Shown: in pieces, positions 28,201 to 39,413 of the stretch | Layout of the letters: the number at the start of each line of letters is the position of its first letter | Numbering within the stretch: position 1 is the first letter of the stretch | DNA from: Mesomycoplasma hyorhinis ATCC 17981 | GTDB taxonomy: Bacteria > Bacillota_I > Bacilli_A > Mycoplasmatales > Metamycoplasmataceae | DNA: 64,000 bases | Reading direction: 5' to 3' | Assembly: GCF_000383515.1 (NCBI RefSeq) | Contig: NZ_KB911486.1 | Span: 1 to 64,000 of the forward strand | The notes under the pieces: generated by a model | The model's input: the letters and a program-made list of their open reading frames with translations, nothing else | What the model was told of the DNA's origin: nothing | Database searches by the model: none | Position numbers and translations under genes: made by a program

Positions 28201-30404
28201 TGTAATTCGTTGATCACAGCACTAGAAGGTGCGTATAAAATTAGAGGAACATTGTAGCTGTTGGAAAACCTTGGATGAATTTTTAATCAACCATTTGGAC
28301 CAATTTTTCCTTTTAATGTTAAATTATTATCTTCAAGATATTTACTAAATTTAACCAAAGAATCAAAAGTTAAATCTGGATCAAAAACTCAAGTATGTTC
28401 TGTGTTTAATTTAGTTACAACTCCAAAAGTATTACCACCTAAACTTATTGATCCATATTCTTTATTTGTTTGTTCATTACTAAAGACTTTTTGCAATCTT
28501 ACAATCTTAGTTTGAGGATGAACACCATCTACTAAATCTTTGTTTAAGAATTTAACATCTTCAAAAGTTGTATCTACATCAATGTAGTTTTTATCTACTG
28601 CATTACCTTGAAAAATTGTAGAAATAATTGAAGCTACATAAAATGGCTCAATTACTGAAGTAGAAGTTAATAAATTATCTTTTGGAAGATACAATCTCGA
28701 AGTTTTGTGTTCTGTGAAATTTTTGTATTCTTCGAATAATCTACCTACATCTTGTCTTTGATTTTCTGAGAAAAAATTTGGTGAAATACCAGCGTTAATG
28801 AATTGTGCAACTTGGTTTTTTTGCTTTTTAGTTACAGGATCTGTAGTAGAAAAATTAGTAGTTAGGTATTCTCTTTGACCAATACCTGTTACTACATTTT
28901 TTTCTTGATTTTCTATTTTTTGTTTGTATGTTTTAAGATAATTCAAAATAAATTGTTTAGAAAAAATTTCAACATTAGATTTAATTTTTAAAAAAGCTAA
29001 ATCTCTTACATTTGGATTTGAAAGTTCAGAAATTTCTTGTTCACTTAAGAGTCTGATGTTATTTTCATTTCCTAAATGTTCAATTTCTGCAATGGAAGTT
29101 GGTTTGTCTTGTCCTTTTTGGATTAAAACTGTTAAATCTTGTGGAATTAATTTAGATTTAAATTCTAATTTTTTGCCATTTACAGTTGTTGTAGTTACTT
29201 TTTCTCAATAATTAAGATTTTCAATTTTACTAAATTCAAGTGGTTGTTTTTGTAAATCTTCTAGATATGATAAAAAAGCTCCTGAGAAATTGTTTTTATT
29301 AATATCTTTTAATTTTCATTTGTGATTTACATAACTAACTTCAATTTTAGTTGTGTAAAATCATTCAGGTTTTAAGTTAAAGTCTTCTCTTTTAGGAAAA
29401 ATAAAATAATCATAAGAAGACAACTCTACATTATTATAAGAATCTAATTGAACAATAGTATCGTGATTTATTTTTAATTTGTCGTTATATGAATAATATT
29501 TATAAGGTTCAGAATAATTTGAAGTTGAATATGTTTTAGCTTGAGCTAAATCATTAATATCTAATATTTTTTTGTTTGATTTTGAAGCAAAATCAGGGAT
29601 TTTTTGTTCATTTTCTTTCTTTAATGAAAGTAATTTTAATACTTCGCTTTGCGGAACTTCATAAGCAATATTAAGTTTTTTTCATTCTAAAATTTTAGCT
29701 GCGTCAAAACTTGCTTCATTTGTAATTAAATTCAAATACAAATTAGAAACACTTATAATGTTTTGCTTCGGATTAGAATTTTGATCAAAAAGAATTATTT
29801 CATTAATTAAATAATCACGATCCAATTTAAAAACATGATTTGGATCAGTTACTTTATAAGTTTTTTTAACAGGTTGAAAATCATTGTTGTTTTGAGTATA
29901 TTTAAGAAAATATTCATTATCTGTTTTTAAGTTAGAAACTCTGAAAGTTTTTTTATCAGAATCTATGTTAAAGAAAAAATTAGTTGCAAAATCTTTATTA
30001 TTTTGAAACAATTTGTATTCTTGCAACAATCTTGCAGAGGAAATATAAAAATTAGAATCTTTTTTATTAGATCCTATTAAATCCGCTAACTTTACATAAC
30101 TTTGTCCAATAACAAATTTATTAACTTCAGTAGCTGGTGAATTATATACTTTGTAAACATCATCTTTTTCAGTATCAAAACCATTATCTTTTGCATTTCC
30201 GAAGAAGTTAAGATCCAAATCAACTGTTGCATCTTGAATCCCTGAAACTTGTCTGTAATCGTTTATTTTAGATTGATATGATTTATTAATTGTAAAAAGC
30301 AGGGTAAAAATCCCTGTTGTTAGAAATACTAAAATCGAAATACCAATTAAAATAACTTTATTTTTAGACAATGAATTTCAAATGTGTTTAAAAATCTTTT
30401 TCAT
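22275..30404 (-). CDS. Giant FtsX-like ABC transporter permease (2709 residues)
   Basis: One continuous frame when UGA is read as Trp. A membrane segment at about residues 17-38 anchors the start. A very large stretch (40-1860), probably outside the cell, follows. An FtsX-type core lies at about 1862-1945 (NLYLTFFLSVLVLF, then the KVLGILRAQGYSLFEI loop), with more membrane segments to about 2040. A second external domain runs from about 2060 to 2570, and a second FtsX core ends the protein (2583-2709, with AILSVLGYSTLQKVK). Two FtsX repeats fit a MacB-like machine. MacB itself is about 650 residues, so the external part is greatly enlarged. The partner ATPase follows directly. The substrate is unknown; roles in lipoprotein handling or export are only inferences. 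The start has a GGAGATGA site. Confidence 0.85.
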
Positions 30405-30622
30405 AATTCATCTCCATCTATATTTGTCATTATCTTGATAAATTATTTTAAAATTATATAACAAAATAAAATTTAGCCTATTTTTAAAAGCAGATTTAAG
30501 TAAACAATGAGCTATGTTGTGCTAATTTAGCTTCAAAAAATAATAAATTTTACAAAATATTTTTATAAAAATTTTTTTGTGTCATACTTAAAATATACAC
30601 TACAAAAGGAGACAATAATATT
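30405..30622. other. Divergent intergenic region between the permease and azoreductase genes
   Basis: It must hold promoters for both directions. For the plus strand, TAAAAT near 30588 is a possible -10 box. No gene or clear hairpin is seen. Confidence 0.4.
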
Positions 30623-31207
30623 ATGAAAATTTTATTAATCGAAACAGCACTAACTGAAAACTCCACTACTAAATTAATGTCACATAAATTTATTGAATTT
30701 TATAAAGAAAATCACCCTGATGTTGAAGTTATAGAATGAGATATCAATAAAACAAAAATTGGAAAAATTTCACTAAACTCCGAAAACTTTGCAACTTTTT
30801 GAAAAGATGTAGAAGCAGATAAATACATTAAAGAACTAAAAACAGTTGATAAAATTGTCTTTAGTGCTCCGGTTATTAATATCCACTACTCAGCAAATGC
30901 AAAAAACTTTTTTGACACAATTTGCTTAGCAGATAAAACATTTTCATATAAATATTCTAAAAAAGGTGAAGCAATTGGATTATTAGACAACATTCAAAAT
31001 GTCCAAATTCTAGCATCACAAGGTTTTTCTGAAAGAGTAAAAATATTAAACAAAATGCAAGATACAATTGCAGGAACTTGAAAATTTTTAGGGGCAAAAA
31101 ACGTACAACCTACAATTACACTTTTCTCAGCTAAAAATTTTGCATCAAAAGATCAAGCTCTAAAATCAGTTGAAGATCAACTTAAAAAAGCTGCACTTAC
31201 TTTTTAA
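30623..31207 (+). CDS. FMN-dependent NADH-azoreductase family protein
   Basis: A 194-residue flavodoxin-like NAD(P)H oxidoreductase (AzoR/AcpD family) that uses FMN to reduce quinone or azo compounds. It shows the family start MKILLIETAL, the conserved KIVFSAPVINIHYSANAKNFFDT near residue 73 and ILASQGFSE near 131. It is followed after 18 bases by a paralogue with the same layout. The ribosome site is AAAGGAG. The physiological substrate is unknown; the name reflects the family. Confidence 0.85.
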
Positions 31208-31225
31208 AATAAAGGAGGAAATATA

Positions 31226-31831
31226 ATGAATATTTTAGTTATTAAAGCATCTGTAAATGAAAAAAAGGGTTCTTATTCTTCAGCCCTTAATGACAAATTT
31301 ATTGAATTTTATAAAGAAAAACACCCACATGATACTTTTAAATTCTTTGACTTAAATAAAGAAAAAGTTGGTCTTACTCCTTTAACTGGAGAAAATTTAA
31401 AAGAATTTAAATTCTGGCAAGAAGCAGACTCAGATAAGTGAATTGACTTACTTAAATGGGCAGACAAAGTTGTCTTTTCTACTTCAATGACTAATTTCCA
31501 CTATTCAGCGCCAGCTAAAAACTTTATTGATGCAATATCTGTAAATAATAAAACTTTTGTGTATGATAAAGCATCAGATTCATATTCAGGTTTACTTTCA
31601 AATGTGAAAAATGTTCAATTTTTACTTGCACAAGGTGCTCCAAAAGATTGATATCCTTGAGGAAATTTAGCTAATTCACTAAGAGAAACATTTGCATTTT
31701 TAGGTATGCATATTCATAACAAACCAATTGTTTTAGCAGGTACAAAAGTAGCTCCAAACAATCAATTAAGCATTGCTGAGTATTTAAAACAATTTGAAGA
31801 AGAAATAAAACAAGCAGCTGAAAATTTTTAA
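31226..31831 (+). CDS. FMN-dependent NADH-azoreductase family protein (paralogue)
   Basis: A 201-residue paralogue of the preceding gene. It shares the N-terminal pattern with KFIEFYKEKHP near residue 28, KVVFSTSMTNFHYSAPAKNFIDAI near 81 and FLLAQGAPKDWYPWG near 133. The Trp-Gly-rich loop after the last motif differs from the first copy, so flavin binding is probably shared but substrate choice may not be. The ribosome site AAAGGAGG is strong. The operon ends at the hairpin at 31845. Confidence 0.85.
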
Positions 31832-31844
31832 TATCTATAATTTG

Positions 31845-31871
31845 AAAAACCTTCAGAAAAGAAGGTTTTTT
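31845..31871 (+). terminator. Terminator of the azoreductase pair
   Basis: AAAAACCTTC (31845-31854) pairs with GAAGGTTTTT (31861-31870) around AGAAAA, ending in a T run, 13 bases after the second stop codon. Confidence 0.9.
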
Positions 31872-32284
31872 GTTTGTGTTTTTTCCAAAATTTCAATATT
31901 CACTTGTAATTTATTTTATAAAAAACATTAAAAAAATTAAATATTTTAAAAATAAAAAATAAATTTCTTAATTCAATAATAATGTAAATAATTCACTTTA
32001 CAACATAAAAATCTTTTAAAATCTAGCTGTGTTGATAACGTTGTTATAAAATCTTATTTTTTGTTATCATTGTTTATAAATTCATAAAAACTAATAAGAC
32101 TTTATCTAAAATAAAAACAATTCAAATGTAGTTAGAAAAACTAAATAGTAAATTATAATTTTATAAAAGCTTCAAATCTAAAGAAAAAGTAAACATTAAT
32201 TTGTTTTTTTTAAAAAATATATTAAAATTTAAAAACTAATTAATTTTAAAATATAAAAAGCATTCTTTTTATGTGAAAGGTATT
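31872..32284. other. AT-rich intergenic region before rpmE
   Basis: No gene is seen. The only structure is a set of related short elements: TGATAAC near 32034, GTTGTTAT just after it and GTTATCA near 32080, giving an inverted pair. They do not match a DnaA box well. The rpmE promoter must lie in the last 100 bases, but several AT-rich -10 candidates compete. Confidence 0.4.
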
Positions 32285-32506
32285 ATGAAAAAAGATATAC
32301 ACCCAAAAACTCAAGAACTAAAATTGTCTTGTTCTACATGTAATACTCAATATTCATTTAGAACAACAGTAGAAAAATTTTCAGTTGATGTTTGTTCAAG
32401 TTGTCATCCATTCTTTACTGGCGATCGTTCATTAGTTAGAGCAACTGGTAGAGTAGATCAATTCAATCGCAGATTGAATAAATCAAAAGAATTACAAAAA
32501 AAATAA
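32285..32506 (+). CDS. rpmE: 50S ribosomal protein L31
   Basis: A 73-residue ribosomal protein. It begins MKKDIHPKTQ, and four cysteines (16, 19, 37, 40) form the zinc-binding pairs CSTC and CSSC, marking the zinc-type L31. DRSLVRATGRVDQFNRR matches the family's end. ATG 32285 is chosen because GAAAGGT lies just upstream; an ATG 12 bases earlier is in frame but covers that site. Confidence 0.95.
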   Translation: MKKDIHPKTQELKLSCSTCNTQYSFRTTVEKFSVDVCSSCHPFFTGDRSLVRATGRVDQFNRRLNKSKELQKK

Positions 32507-32524
32507 TATCGTATTATTTGTAAT

Positions 32525-32552
32525 AAAAAATGCACCCTCAGGTGCATTTTTT
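32525..32552 (+). terminator. Terminator after rpmE, possibly bidirectional
   Basis: AAAAAATGCACC (32525-32536) pairs with GGTGCATTTTTT (32541-32552) around CTCA. It lies between rpmE and the stop of the converging membrane-protein gene. Confidence 0.9.
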
Positions 32553-32560
32553 ATTATATG

Positions 32561-33475
32561 CTAATTTGAAGCCAAAATTTTTATTATGGTCTCCATCAAT
32601 TCTTTAGTTGGCATTGTTTTATAACTAGAAATTTCTAATTTTTCAGCTAGACTATATAAATCATCAATAGATAAGTTTTCGACTTTCTTTCTTGCTTCAG
32701 CTTCTTTTGAATTTTCTGATTGGTGAGTTGCAGTTGATTTTGGTTGTCCATTTGGATTCATACCTTGAGGATTTACAAATGGATTATTAGATGCATTATT
32801 TTGTTTATTGAATAAATCAAAGATGTTTGCAAAATTTTCTGGATTATTTTGCATTGCTTTCATTTGTTCTTGAAATGCTTCATTATTAAATGAATTAATA
32901 AATTCATATCTAATGAAATTAATTTTTCTAAACAAGAAAGCATATGTAAATGAAGTTCAAATTATAGTAATAATTAAAAATACAAAAATTAATGAAACTT
33001 CAAAATTGCTATCAGTAAATAGCTGCTGTGAGTTTTGTACAATTTGTGTTAAAACTCTAATAAATAAAATTACAAATAAAACATCTGAGATAATAATTCA
33101 CGCACCTGTGGTAGCACCAAGTCTAATGAAAGTTTTCGCTTTAAACGAATGAACTATTGAGACTAAAAAATAAACCAAGGATATAAATATAAAAAACAGT
33201 GAAATTACAGGAAGAGCTATAATGTCTGAATTTTGATTACTATTGGTGTTGTTTGCAGAGTTGACATTTGCTTCAGCAGGCAATATAGACAACCTGTTGT
33301 TAGCAGAAGCAATTCCTAATAAAATCACTAAAATTATGTTCAATAAAAAAAGAAAAATTATTGCACCTAAAAAATAAAAGATTCATTTTTTATAACCTTC
33401 TGATTTACTATCTCATAATTCTTTTACAGTTGGTAATTTTTCTTGTTGAAAATTAAAATTAAAGTTAGGTATCAT
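32561..33475 (-). CDS. Membrane protein of unknown function
   Basis: A 304-residue protein with hydrophobic segments at about 36-58, 84-108, 120-142 and 155-180, followed by a soluble C-terminal part. That part has an Asn/Gln/Pro-rich linker (about 210-245) and a small helical end, LSIDDLYSLAEKLEISSYKTMPTKELMETI. The end resembles a short SAP/Rho-N-like helix-extended-helix (LxxLxxxAxxLxI), which often binds nucleic acid, but the match is only by eye. The start is ATG 33475 with an AAGGAAA site. I do not recognise the family. One frame spans two segments separated by a UGA-Trp codon. Confidence 0.7.
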
Positions 33476-33572
33476 TGTTTCCTTATTTGTTTATTCTTTT
33501 GGCTAAAAAAATTAATTTCTAACACTTGGCATATTATACTATAAAATGCCAATTTTTTCAGAAAATAAAAAA

Positions 33573-33944
33573 TGGTGGAGATGCCGGGAGTTGAACCCGG
33601 GTCCACGCATAATTAAATATAAATTACTACAGTTTAGTTATTTTTAAGAAGACTCTTTATCTAAAATAACAAAAAGATTAAAAAAGCCTGTGATCTATAA
33701 ATTCATTAAAAAGTGATCAGATTTTTAACTATTCTCTAATATAAAGATTACAATTCGTGAGAAGCAAATTGGTCTACTAGTTTTTTAAAATGCAAAAGCT
33801 AGATTTGATTGAGTTGAAGCATTCATTAATAATGAATAATCTTCTTTTTTGTTTTCTTTTCCGCTTAGTAAAGAAATTGTCTTATGGTTTACAAGACCAC
33901 TGCAATTTATATCCTTTTATGTATGTCGAAGCCAGTACACCCCC
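33573..33944 (-). ncRNA. ssrA: Transfer-messenger RNA (tmRNA)
   Basis: About 372 bases on the minus strand. The 5' end GGGGGTGTACTGGCTTCGAC and the 3' end with TTCAACTC in the T arm and an encoded CCA (33573-33575) form the tRNA-like end; GGGGGTG pairs with CATCTCC, including two G-U pairs. The message part near 33860-33787 encodes a tag that probably starts GKENKKEDYS and ends SNLAFAF before TAA. It frees stalled ribosomes together with SmpB. The tag is much longer than the E. coli one, as in other mollicutes. The exact resume codon is inferred. Confidence 0.93.
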
Positions 33945-33981
33945 ATTTTTATGTTCTTAATTATAACACTTTTTTTCTAAA

Positions 33982-34860
33982 TTAATAACCCATTTTTTTG
34001 ATTAATTTCGCATCTTTTAATCAATTTTGGGATTCTTTGACTTTGTTAATTAAAATAACTTTTTGACCTAACTTTTCTTCGAGTTCAATTCTTGAAGCTT
34101 TGCCTATTTTTTCAAGCATACGACCATTTTGTCCTACTACTATTGGAATGTGAGATTTTTTAGCAACATATATCATTGCACTGATATAAATTTGTTCTTT
34201 TTCTTGATAGTTTTCTATAAAATCATTGATAATTATTGCAACTTGATGAGGAATTTCTTCTTCAATATTTAATAATAAGTGTTTACGAATAATTTCTTTA
34301 GCTAAAAACCTCATTGGTCTATCTGTTAAAAAATCAGCATCAAAATAATTTTCACTATCATATAAATATTTTTTGATTTCTTCAAGTAAATCTTGTTTGC
34401 TAACTTGATATTTTTCTGAAAAACCAAGAACTAATTCAAATCCGAGTTGTTTAAGTTCGTTTGCTTTTTGTGCAAGAATTTGATTATCTTCTTCTAAATC
34501 TATCTTGGTTAAAATTGCAATTTTATTTTTGAGTTTTAAAACTTTTTTAGCTAATTCAATACTGGTTTGATCCAGTTTTCTATTAACAGGGTGTAAAAAC
34601 AAAGCAAGATCTATATCTTCAAGTGAAGAAATAGCATTTTTGTTTAAAACCTTGGAAAATAAAGAATTTTCGCTTTGAAATCCGGGTGTATCCACAAAAA
34701 CTATTTGAAAATCATCTTCAGAATAAATTCCATTAATTTGATCCCTAGTAGTTTGTGGTTTGTAACTAACAATTGAAAGATCATAATCTAAAATGGTATT
34801 TAACATTGTTGATTTTCCACTATTTGGTAATCCAATAATAGAAACAAAGCAAGTTTTCAT
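33982..34860 (-). CDS. era: GTPase Era
   Basis: A 292-residue GTPase that binds 16S rRNA during small-subunit assembly. The G-domain motifs are G1 GLPNSGKS at residues 10-17, G3 DTPG near 58, G4 TKID near 118 and the Era-type switch KPQTTRDQINGI near 34. A KH domain follows, with VVGQNGRMLEKIGKASR near 248 as its GXXG loop. A UGA at 34021-34023 encodes Trp, and the true stop is at 33982. The start overlaps the cdd stop by 1 base. Confidence 0.95.
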
Positions 34861-35246
34861 TAATTTAAGAACTCTTTTCTAAATGCTAAAGGTAAAAATT
34901 CTACTAACTTTCTTTTTTCTACAGCACCTGTGATACTGTATAAATAAACATCAGCATCATATTCCATTAATTCAATCATAACTTGTAAACAAGCAGCACA
35001 AGGTTTAATAAATTCTTTTGTGTTTGCTAAGATATGAATTTCTTGAATTTTTCCAGGAATAAATCCATATGTTATTGAAGAAAATAAAGCATTTCTTTCA
35101 GCACATAGACCTGATGGATAAGCTGCATTTTCAACATTTACTCCTTTTCAGATATTACCTTTTGCATCTTTAATTACAGCAGCAACAGGAAATTTTGAAT
35201 ATGGACTATAAGTAATTTTTAATAATTTTTCTAATTCTTGAAACAT
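34860..35246 (-). CDS. cdd: Cytidine deaminase
   Basis: A 128-residue zinc enzyme that turns cytidine into uridine in pyrimidine salvage. Zinc and catalytic residues are visible: C48-A-E50 in GLCAERNA, and C83-A-A-C86 in KPCAACLQ. The length is that of the short tetrameric type. It lies between ybeY and era, the usual order ybeY-cdd-era in Firmicutes-related bacteria, with overlapping or near-touching ends. Confidence 0.93.
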
Positions 35247-35249
35247 AAT

Positions 35250-35702
35250 TTATCTTTCTATTTGAAGCAATTTCATAATTTTATCAACTTTTTTGTTCAT
35301 TTGTTTTTCTTCTTCTAAACTAATGTGATCATAACCTAATAAATGATAAACACCATGTGTAAATAAATAGCAAAATTCTCTTGTAACTGAATGTCCGTAT
35401 TCTTTAGCTTGTTGTTGTATTTTTTGATAAGAAATTAGAATTTCACCAAGAAATTTTTCCTTCATAAATGAAGTAGAAAAGCTATTAACAAAAGGAAAAG
35501 ATAAAATATCAGTAGTTCTGTCTTTTCCTTTGTATTGAAAATAGTATTTTCGCATTTGTTCATCATCAATTAGAGTGAAATCTAGTGATAAAGGTTTTTG
35601 AAACTTTTCTTCTTTTTCTATAATATTTAATATTAAATTAAACATCTTAAGATATCTAAATCTATATTTTGTTGTATTTAAAAAATTTATTTGACTTTTC
35701 AT
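35250..35702 (-). CDS. ybeY: Endoribonuclease YbeY
   Basis: A 150-residue zinc-dependent RNase for rRNA maturation. The metal site HGVYHLLGYDH (near residue 115) is the family HGxLHLxGYDH. The preceding stretch DRTTDILSFPF is also typical. It is the first gene of the ybeY-cdd-era group, 3 bases before cdd. Confidence 0.93.
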   Translation of the reverse strand: MKSQINFLNTTKYRFRYLKMFNLILNIIEKEEKFQKPLSLDFTLIDDEQMRKYYFQYKGKDRTTDILSFPFVNSFSTSFMKEKFLGEILISYQKIQQQAKEYGHSVTREFCYLFTHGVYHLLGYDHISLEEEKQMNKKVDKIMKLLQIER

Positions 35703-35730
35703 ATTTTTTTAAAATTATAACAAAAGAAAA

Positions 35731-36120
35731 CTAAGAAAAGAGATAAACAAAATTATTAACTTCTTTTAAAACTAAAAATGCATTGTAACTAGTCTTTGGT
35801 TTGAGAAAATTCAATTTAGAACTAAAAAATAAATTTACTTGAAAAATATCATTAGAAATATTATTAATTTGTTTGATTTTTAAATAAAAGTCTTGTTTTT
35901 TATAACTTAAAATAACATATGCATCTTTTTTTATTTTGTATAAAAGATCAGAATTTATAGTAAAAGAAAGCTTTTTATAGTCGTCAACTTCTATTTTGAT
36001 AGCTACTTTATTATGAAATTTAAGTCAATAAAAATAATATAAAAAGATAACTAAAGAAATCAACAACAGCGCAATAAAAATGAATCAATATCATTTACTA
36101 AACTTATAAAGTTTCAACAT
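35731..36120 (-). CDS. Small membrane partner of the C39 ABC exporter
   Basis: A 129-residue protein with one strong membrane segment at about residues 12-34, then a short basic stretch and an external beta-rich part (VAIKIEVDDYKKLSF and later strands). I do not recognise a domain. It overlaps the exporter gene by 17 bases and so is translated with it. The layout, one membrane helix plus an external domain beside a peptidase-ABC exporter, resembles bacteriocin secretion accessory proteins, but it is much shorter than a typical HlyD-type adaptor. Confidence 0.6.
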
Positions 36121-38134
36121 TTATCACCCTTGAATCAGAAAATAAATATCGTTTTGAATGTGATACTTCAATAAAAATCGCGTCTTTTTGAAAATCTTTT
36201 ATGATTTTTTTTAGGATTTTAAAATTTTCTTGAGAAATATTTTCAAATGCTTCATCTAGTAAAATCAAGTCAAAATTCTTTGTTAAAAGTTGTAAGCAGT
36301 TAATTATTTGTTTTTGACCACTTGAAAATTTTTTTGCATTATCGTATAAAATATCATCTAGTTTAATGTCTCATTGTTCAAGTAATGGTTGCAAATCATA
36401 ATTTTGAATATTATTTAAAAAAGTTTCAACCTTTTTCTTTTCTGCATAAGTAATGTAAGAAAAAATATCAGTTTTTGGGAAATAATTTTCATTTTTAATA
36501 TATAAAATTTGCTCTCTTAAAAATTCTTTATTGTAAAAATTAACATTTAAATCATTGACAAAAAAATCTCCTTTATAATCTTGATCTAAGTTTAAAATTC
36601 TTAATAAAGAAGACTTTCCTGCTCCATTTCTCCCTTCAAGAATTAAATTTTTATCAATTATTAGGTTTTTTATACTAAAAATTTTTTTGTAAATTATGAA
36701 ATTACATGAGAGTTGTTTAAATTCAATTTTTTTAATTTCTTGAAGCTTTTCACCAATTTTTTCTCTTTCAACATTTAAAATGAAATTTATTGCATCTATT
36801 TCCTTGGAAATTGAAGGATAAACAGCAAGCATTTCTGAAATAGAATTTAGAGGATTAATAAAAAAACTAAAAAAAGAAATAAAAATTAATAAAGTACCAA
36901 GTGAAAGTGTATTGTCAAAAATTCAAAAAGATGTGATATAAACTAAAAAAATCGGTGTAATTACAAGAAAAAAGTTTTGTAACTGACTTAAAGAAAATTT
37001 AAGTTTTCAAATTGAGAACTCTTTATTTTTAAAGCTAAAATAAGAATTGTCAAACTTATTTTTAAGCATTTTGTACAAATCATTATTTTTTAGATTCTTC
37101 AAAGAAAAAATAAAATCATTTACAGCACTAATTGATTCTGTATTGGTTTCATATAAAAAGTTAATTTGTTTAGAAATTAATTTTTTAAAAACAAAAGAGA
37201 TAAATAAAAATACAATACTTATGGCTAAAATAATAAGAAATAATTGTCAGCTAATTCATAACAAAATAAAAAATGAAAGTAAAAAAGTAACAAGTTCATT
37301 GAATATGTTAAAGTAAAAATGTGAAGAAAATGAAGCAAAAGTAGGAATAAAATTGATTCTTTTCAAGTAATCTGCTGCATCTAATTTATAAATTTGTTGA
37401 TTTATCCCCTTATTTAAAGCAATTAAGAATTTGTCAAATAAATATTGTTCTTTTTTAATTTGTAATTTTTTAATATAAATTTGCTTGATAATATCTTGAA
37501 CAAACTTTCAAATAAAAATCCAAAGAAAAAATAAAACTACTTTATACAACATATCAACTTGTTTATAAGGTAAAACTTTATCAATAATAGTTTTAAGATA
37601 AAAAATCGAAATAAAATTTAAAATTGCAGAAATAAAAATCAAAAATAAAACAGCTCAATTATTTCGATCATTTAAAAAATAAAAAATACTATTTCATTGC
37701 TGTTTTTCTTCTTTTGTAAAGGAAAATGAAGCATTTTTTGAAGCCATGATGACAATATTTAAAAAATTTGCTTCAAATTCTTGCTTTGTTAATTTAACCC
37801 TTCCTTTTATTGGATCTTGAATATAAAAAATGTCTTTTTTTATTTTTTCTAAAATAACATAATGATTAAAATATTCATTTTTTAGCAAAATAGCAATTGG
37901 AGAGTTTATTTTTAACTCAAGCAAAGTAGCTAAATTACAATGAAAAGAATCTAAAATAATTCCAAAATGATTTGCTAAATTTTCAAGATTTTTTATTGAA
38001 ATTCCTTGCTGATTAAAAAAGGCTTGTTCTTTGATTTTGCTAAGTTTCAAGTCTTTGTCATATAAATATTTAGAAAAAAAGTGAATTATTGAAATCCCAC
38101 AATCTTTTATATCTGTTTGTTGTTTTATTTTCAT
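36104..38134 (-). CDS. Peptidase C39-domain ABC exporter
   Basis: A 676-residue exporter of the bacteriocin/peptide type. Residues 1-130 form a C39 cysteine peptidase with QTDIKDCGISIIHFF (C12), YFNHYVIL (His near 103) and the Asp in IQDPIKGR. Membrane segments lie at about 155-400. The ATPase domain is C-terminal: Walker A EGRNGAGKSS near 500, signature FSSGQKQI near 609, Walker B LILLDEAFE and switch His in VSHSKR. Such proteins cut a leader peptide and pump the peptide out. No precursor peptide with a GG-type leader was seen nearby. Similar exporters are known in other mycoplasmas. Confidence 0.88.
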
Positions 38135-38213
38135 TTTCTTAATTTGTAATAAAATATAAACAATTTATTAAAAAGGGAAAATTTAAGTACTTTTAGAAGG
38201 GTAATTATTAAAA

Positions 38214-39404
38214 ATGTTTAAATTTAATAGAATTTTTTTAATTGTTACTGATTCATTAGGAATTGGTGACGACGGTAGACAAAAAGAATTTCAAGATGAA
38301 GGAGCAAATACTTTATATAGTGCTTCAACAACTAATTTACTAGAAATTCCAACTTGAAAAAAATTAGGAATTACAAATATTGCAAAATTAGAAGGACATT
38401 ATAAAAAAAACAAAGAACCACAAGCATATATGGGTAAAATCATTGCAAAATCCAATGCCAAAGACACTCTTGCAGGTCATTGAGAAATGATGGGTATTTG
38501 GACCAAAGTTGCTAATCCTAATTTTGACAATGGTTTTCCAAGAGAATTACTAGATGAACTAGAAAAAGAATTCGATGGTAGAAAAATAATAGGAAATAAA
38601 TCCATCAGCGGAACTGTTATTTTACAAGAATTAGGTGATCAAGAACAAGATGATAAAATTATTGTTTATACTTCACCAGATTCAACTCTACAAATCTGTG
38701 GTAATGAAAAAACAATGGGATTAGATAATCTTTACAAATATGCCAAAGCAGCAAGAAGGATTTGTTCTTCAAGACCTGAGTGAAATGTTGCTAGAGTTAT
38801 TGCAAGACCTTATGTAAAAGAAGATGGAAAATTCATTAGAACTTTTAACAGACACGATTATGCTAATAGACCACCACAAGAAACTGTATTGAACAGACTT
38901 CAGCAAGCAAATATTAAAACAATTGGTGTTGGAAAAATTCACGATATTTTTTCTGGATATGGAATCGATCAAGTATATGGTCCAGCTAGCGACAACGAAA
39001 ACATGGATGTAGCTATAAATATTGCAACTACAGATAGTAAAAATGAGTTTATTTTTGTAAATTTAGTAGAATTTGACTCAAGTTATGGACACAGAAGAAA
39101 TGTTGTCGGTTATGCAGAAAATGTAAATAATTTTGATATCAAATTAGCAAAACTAATTAATGCACTAAAAGAGGATGATTTACTACTAATCTCTTCAGAT
39201 CATGGAAATGATCCTATATTTCCAGGAACAAATCACACAAGAGAAGCGCTTCCTTTAACAGTGTTTTCTAAACAATTTAAAGATATGAAAAGGGGATTAT
39301 CAACTCACATTGACTCACTTGCAACTATTGGAAATATTGTGGCAAAAAACTTCAAAATCAAGCTAAGTGATATAGGTGAAGATATTTTTGACGAATTAAC
39401 TTAA
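38214..39404 (+). CDS. deoB: Phosphopentomutase
   Basis: A 396-residue alkaline-phosphatase-superfamily enzyme that interconverts ribose/deoxyribose 1- and 5-phosphate in nucleoside salvage. It has IVTDSLGIGD near residue 10 (metal Asp), NAKDTLAGHWEMMG near 81 (catalytic Thr), NLVEFDSSYGHRRN near 282 and SSDHGNDP near 327. An AGAAGGG ribosome site precedes the ATG. It fits with the deoxynucleoside salvage enzyme cdd in this window. Confidence 0.95.
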
Positions 39405-39413
39405 AAGGCAAAA

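Noticed and set aside
22275-30404. Several separate short genes on the minus strand
   Set aside because: All pieces lie in the same frame and are separated only by UGA codons; they form one permease.
32030-32090. Possible DnaA boxes or replication origin in the gap before rpmE
   Set aside because: The GTTATCA-type elements do not match the DnaA box well, and neither dnaA nor dnaN is nearby.
34021-34023. Apparent end of era at this TGA
   Set aside because: UGA is Trp in this organism; the frame continues 13 more residues to TAA at 33982, which gives the usual Era length.
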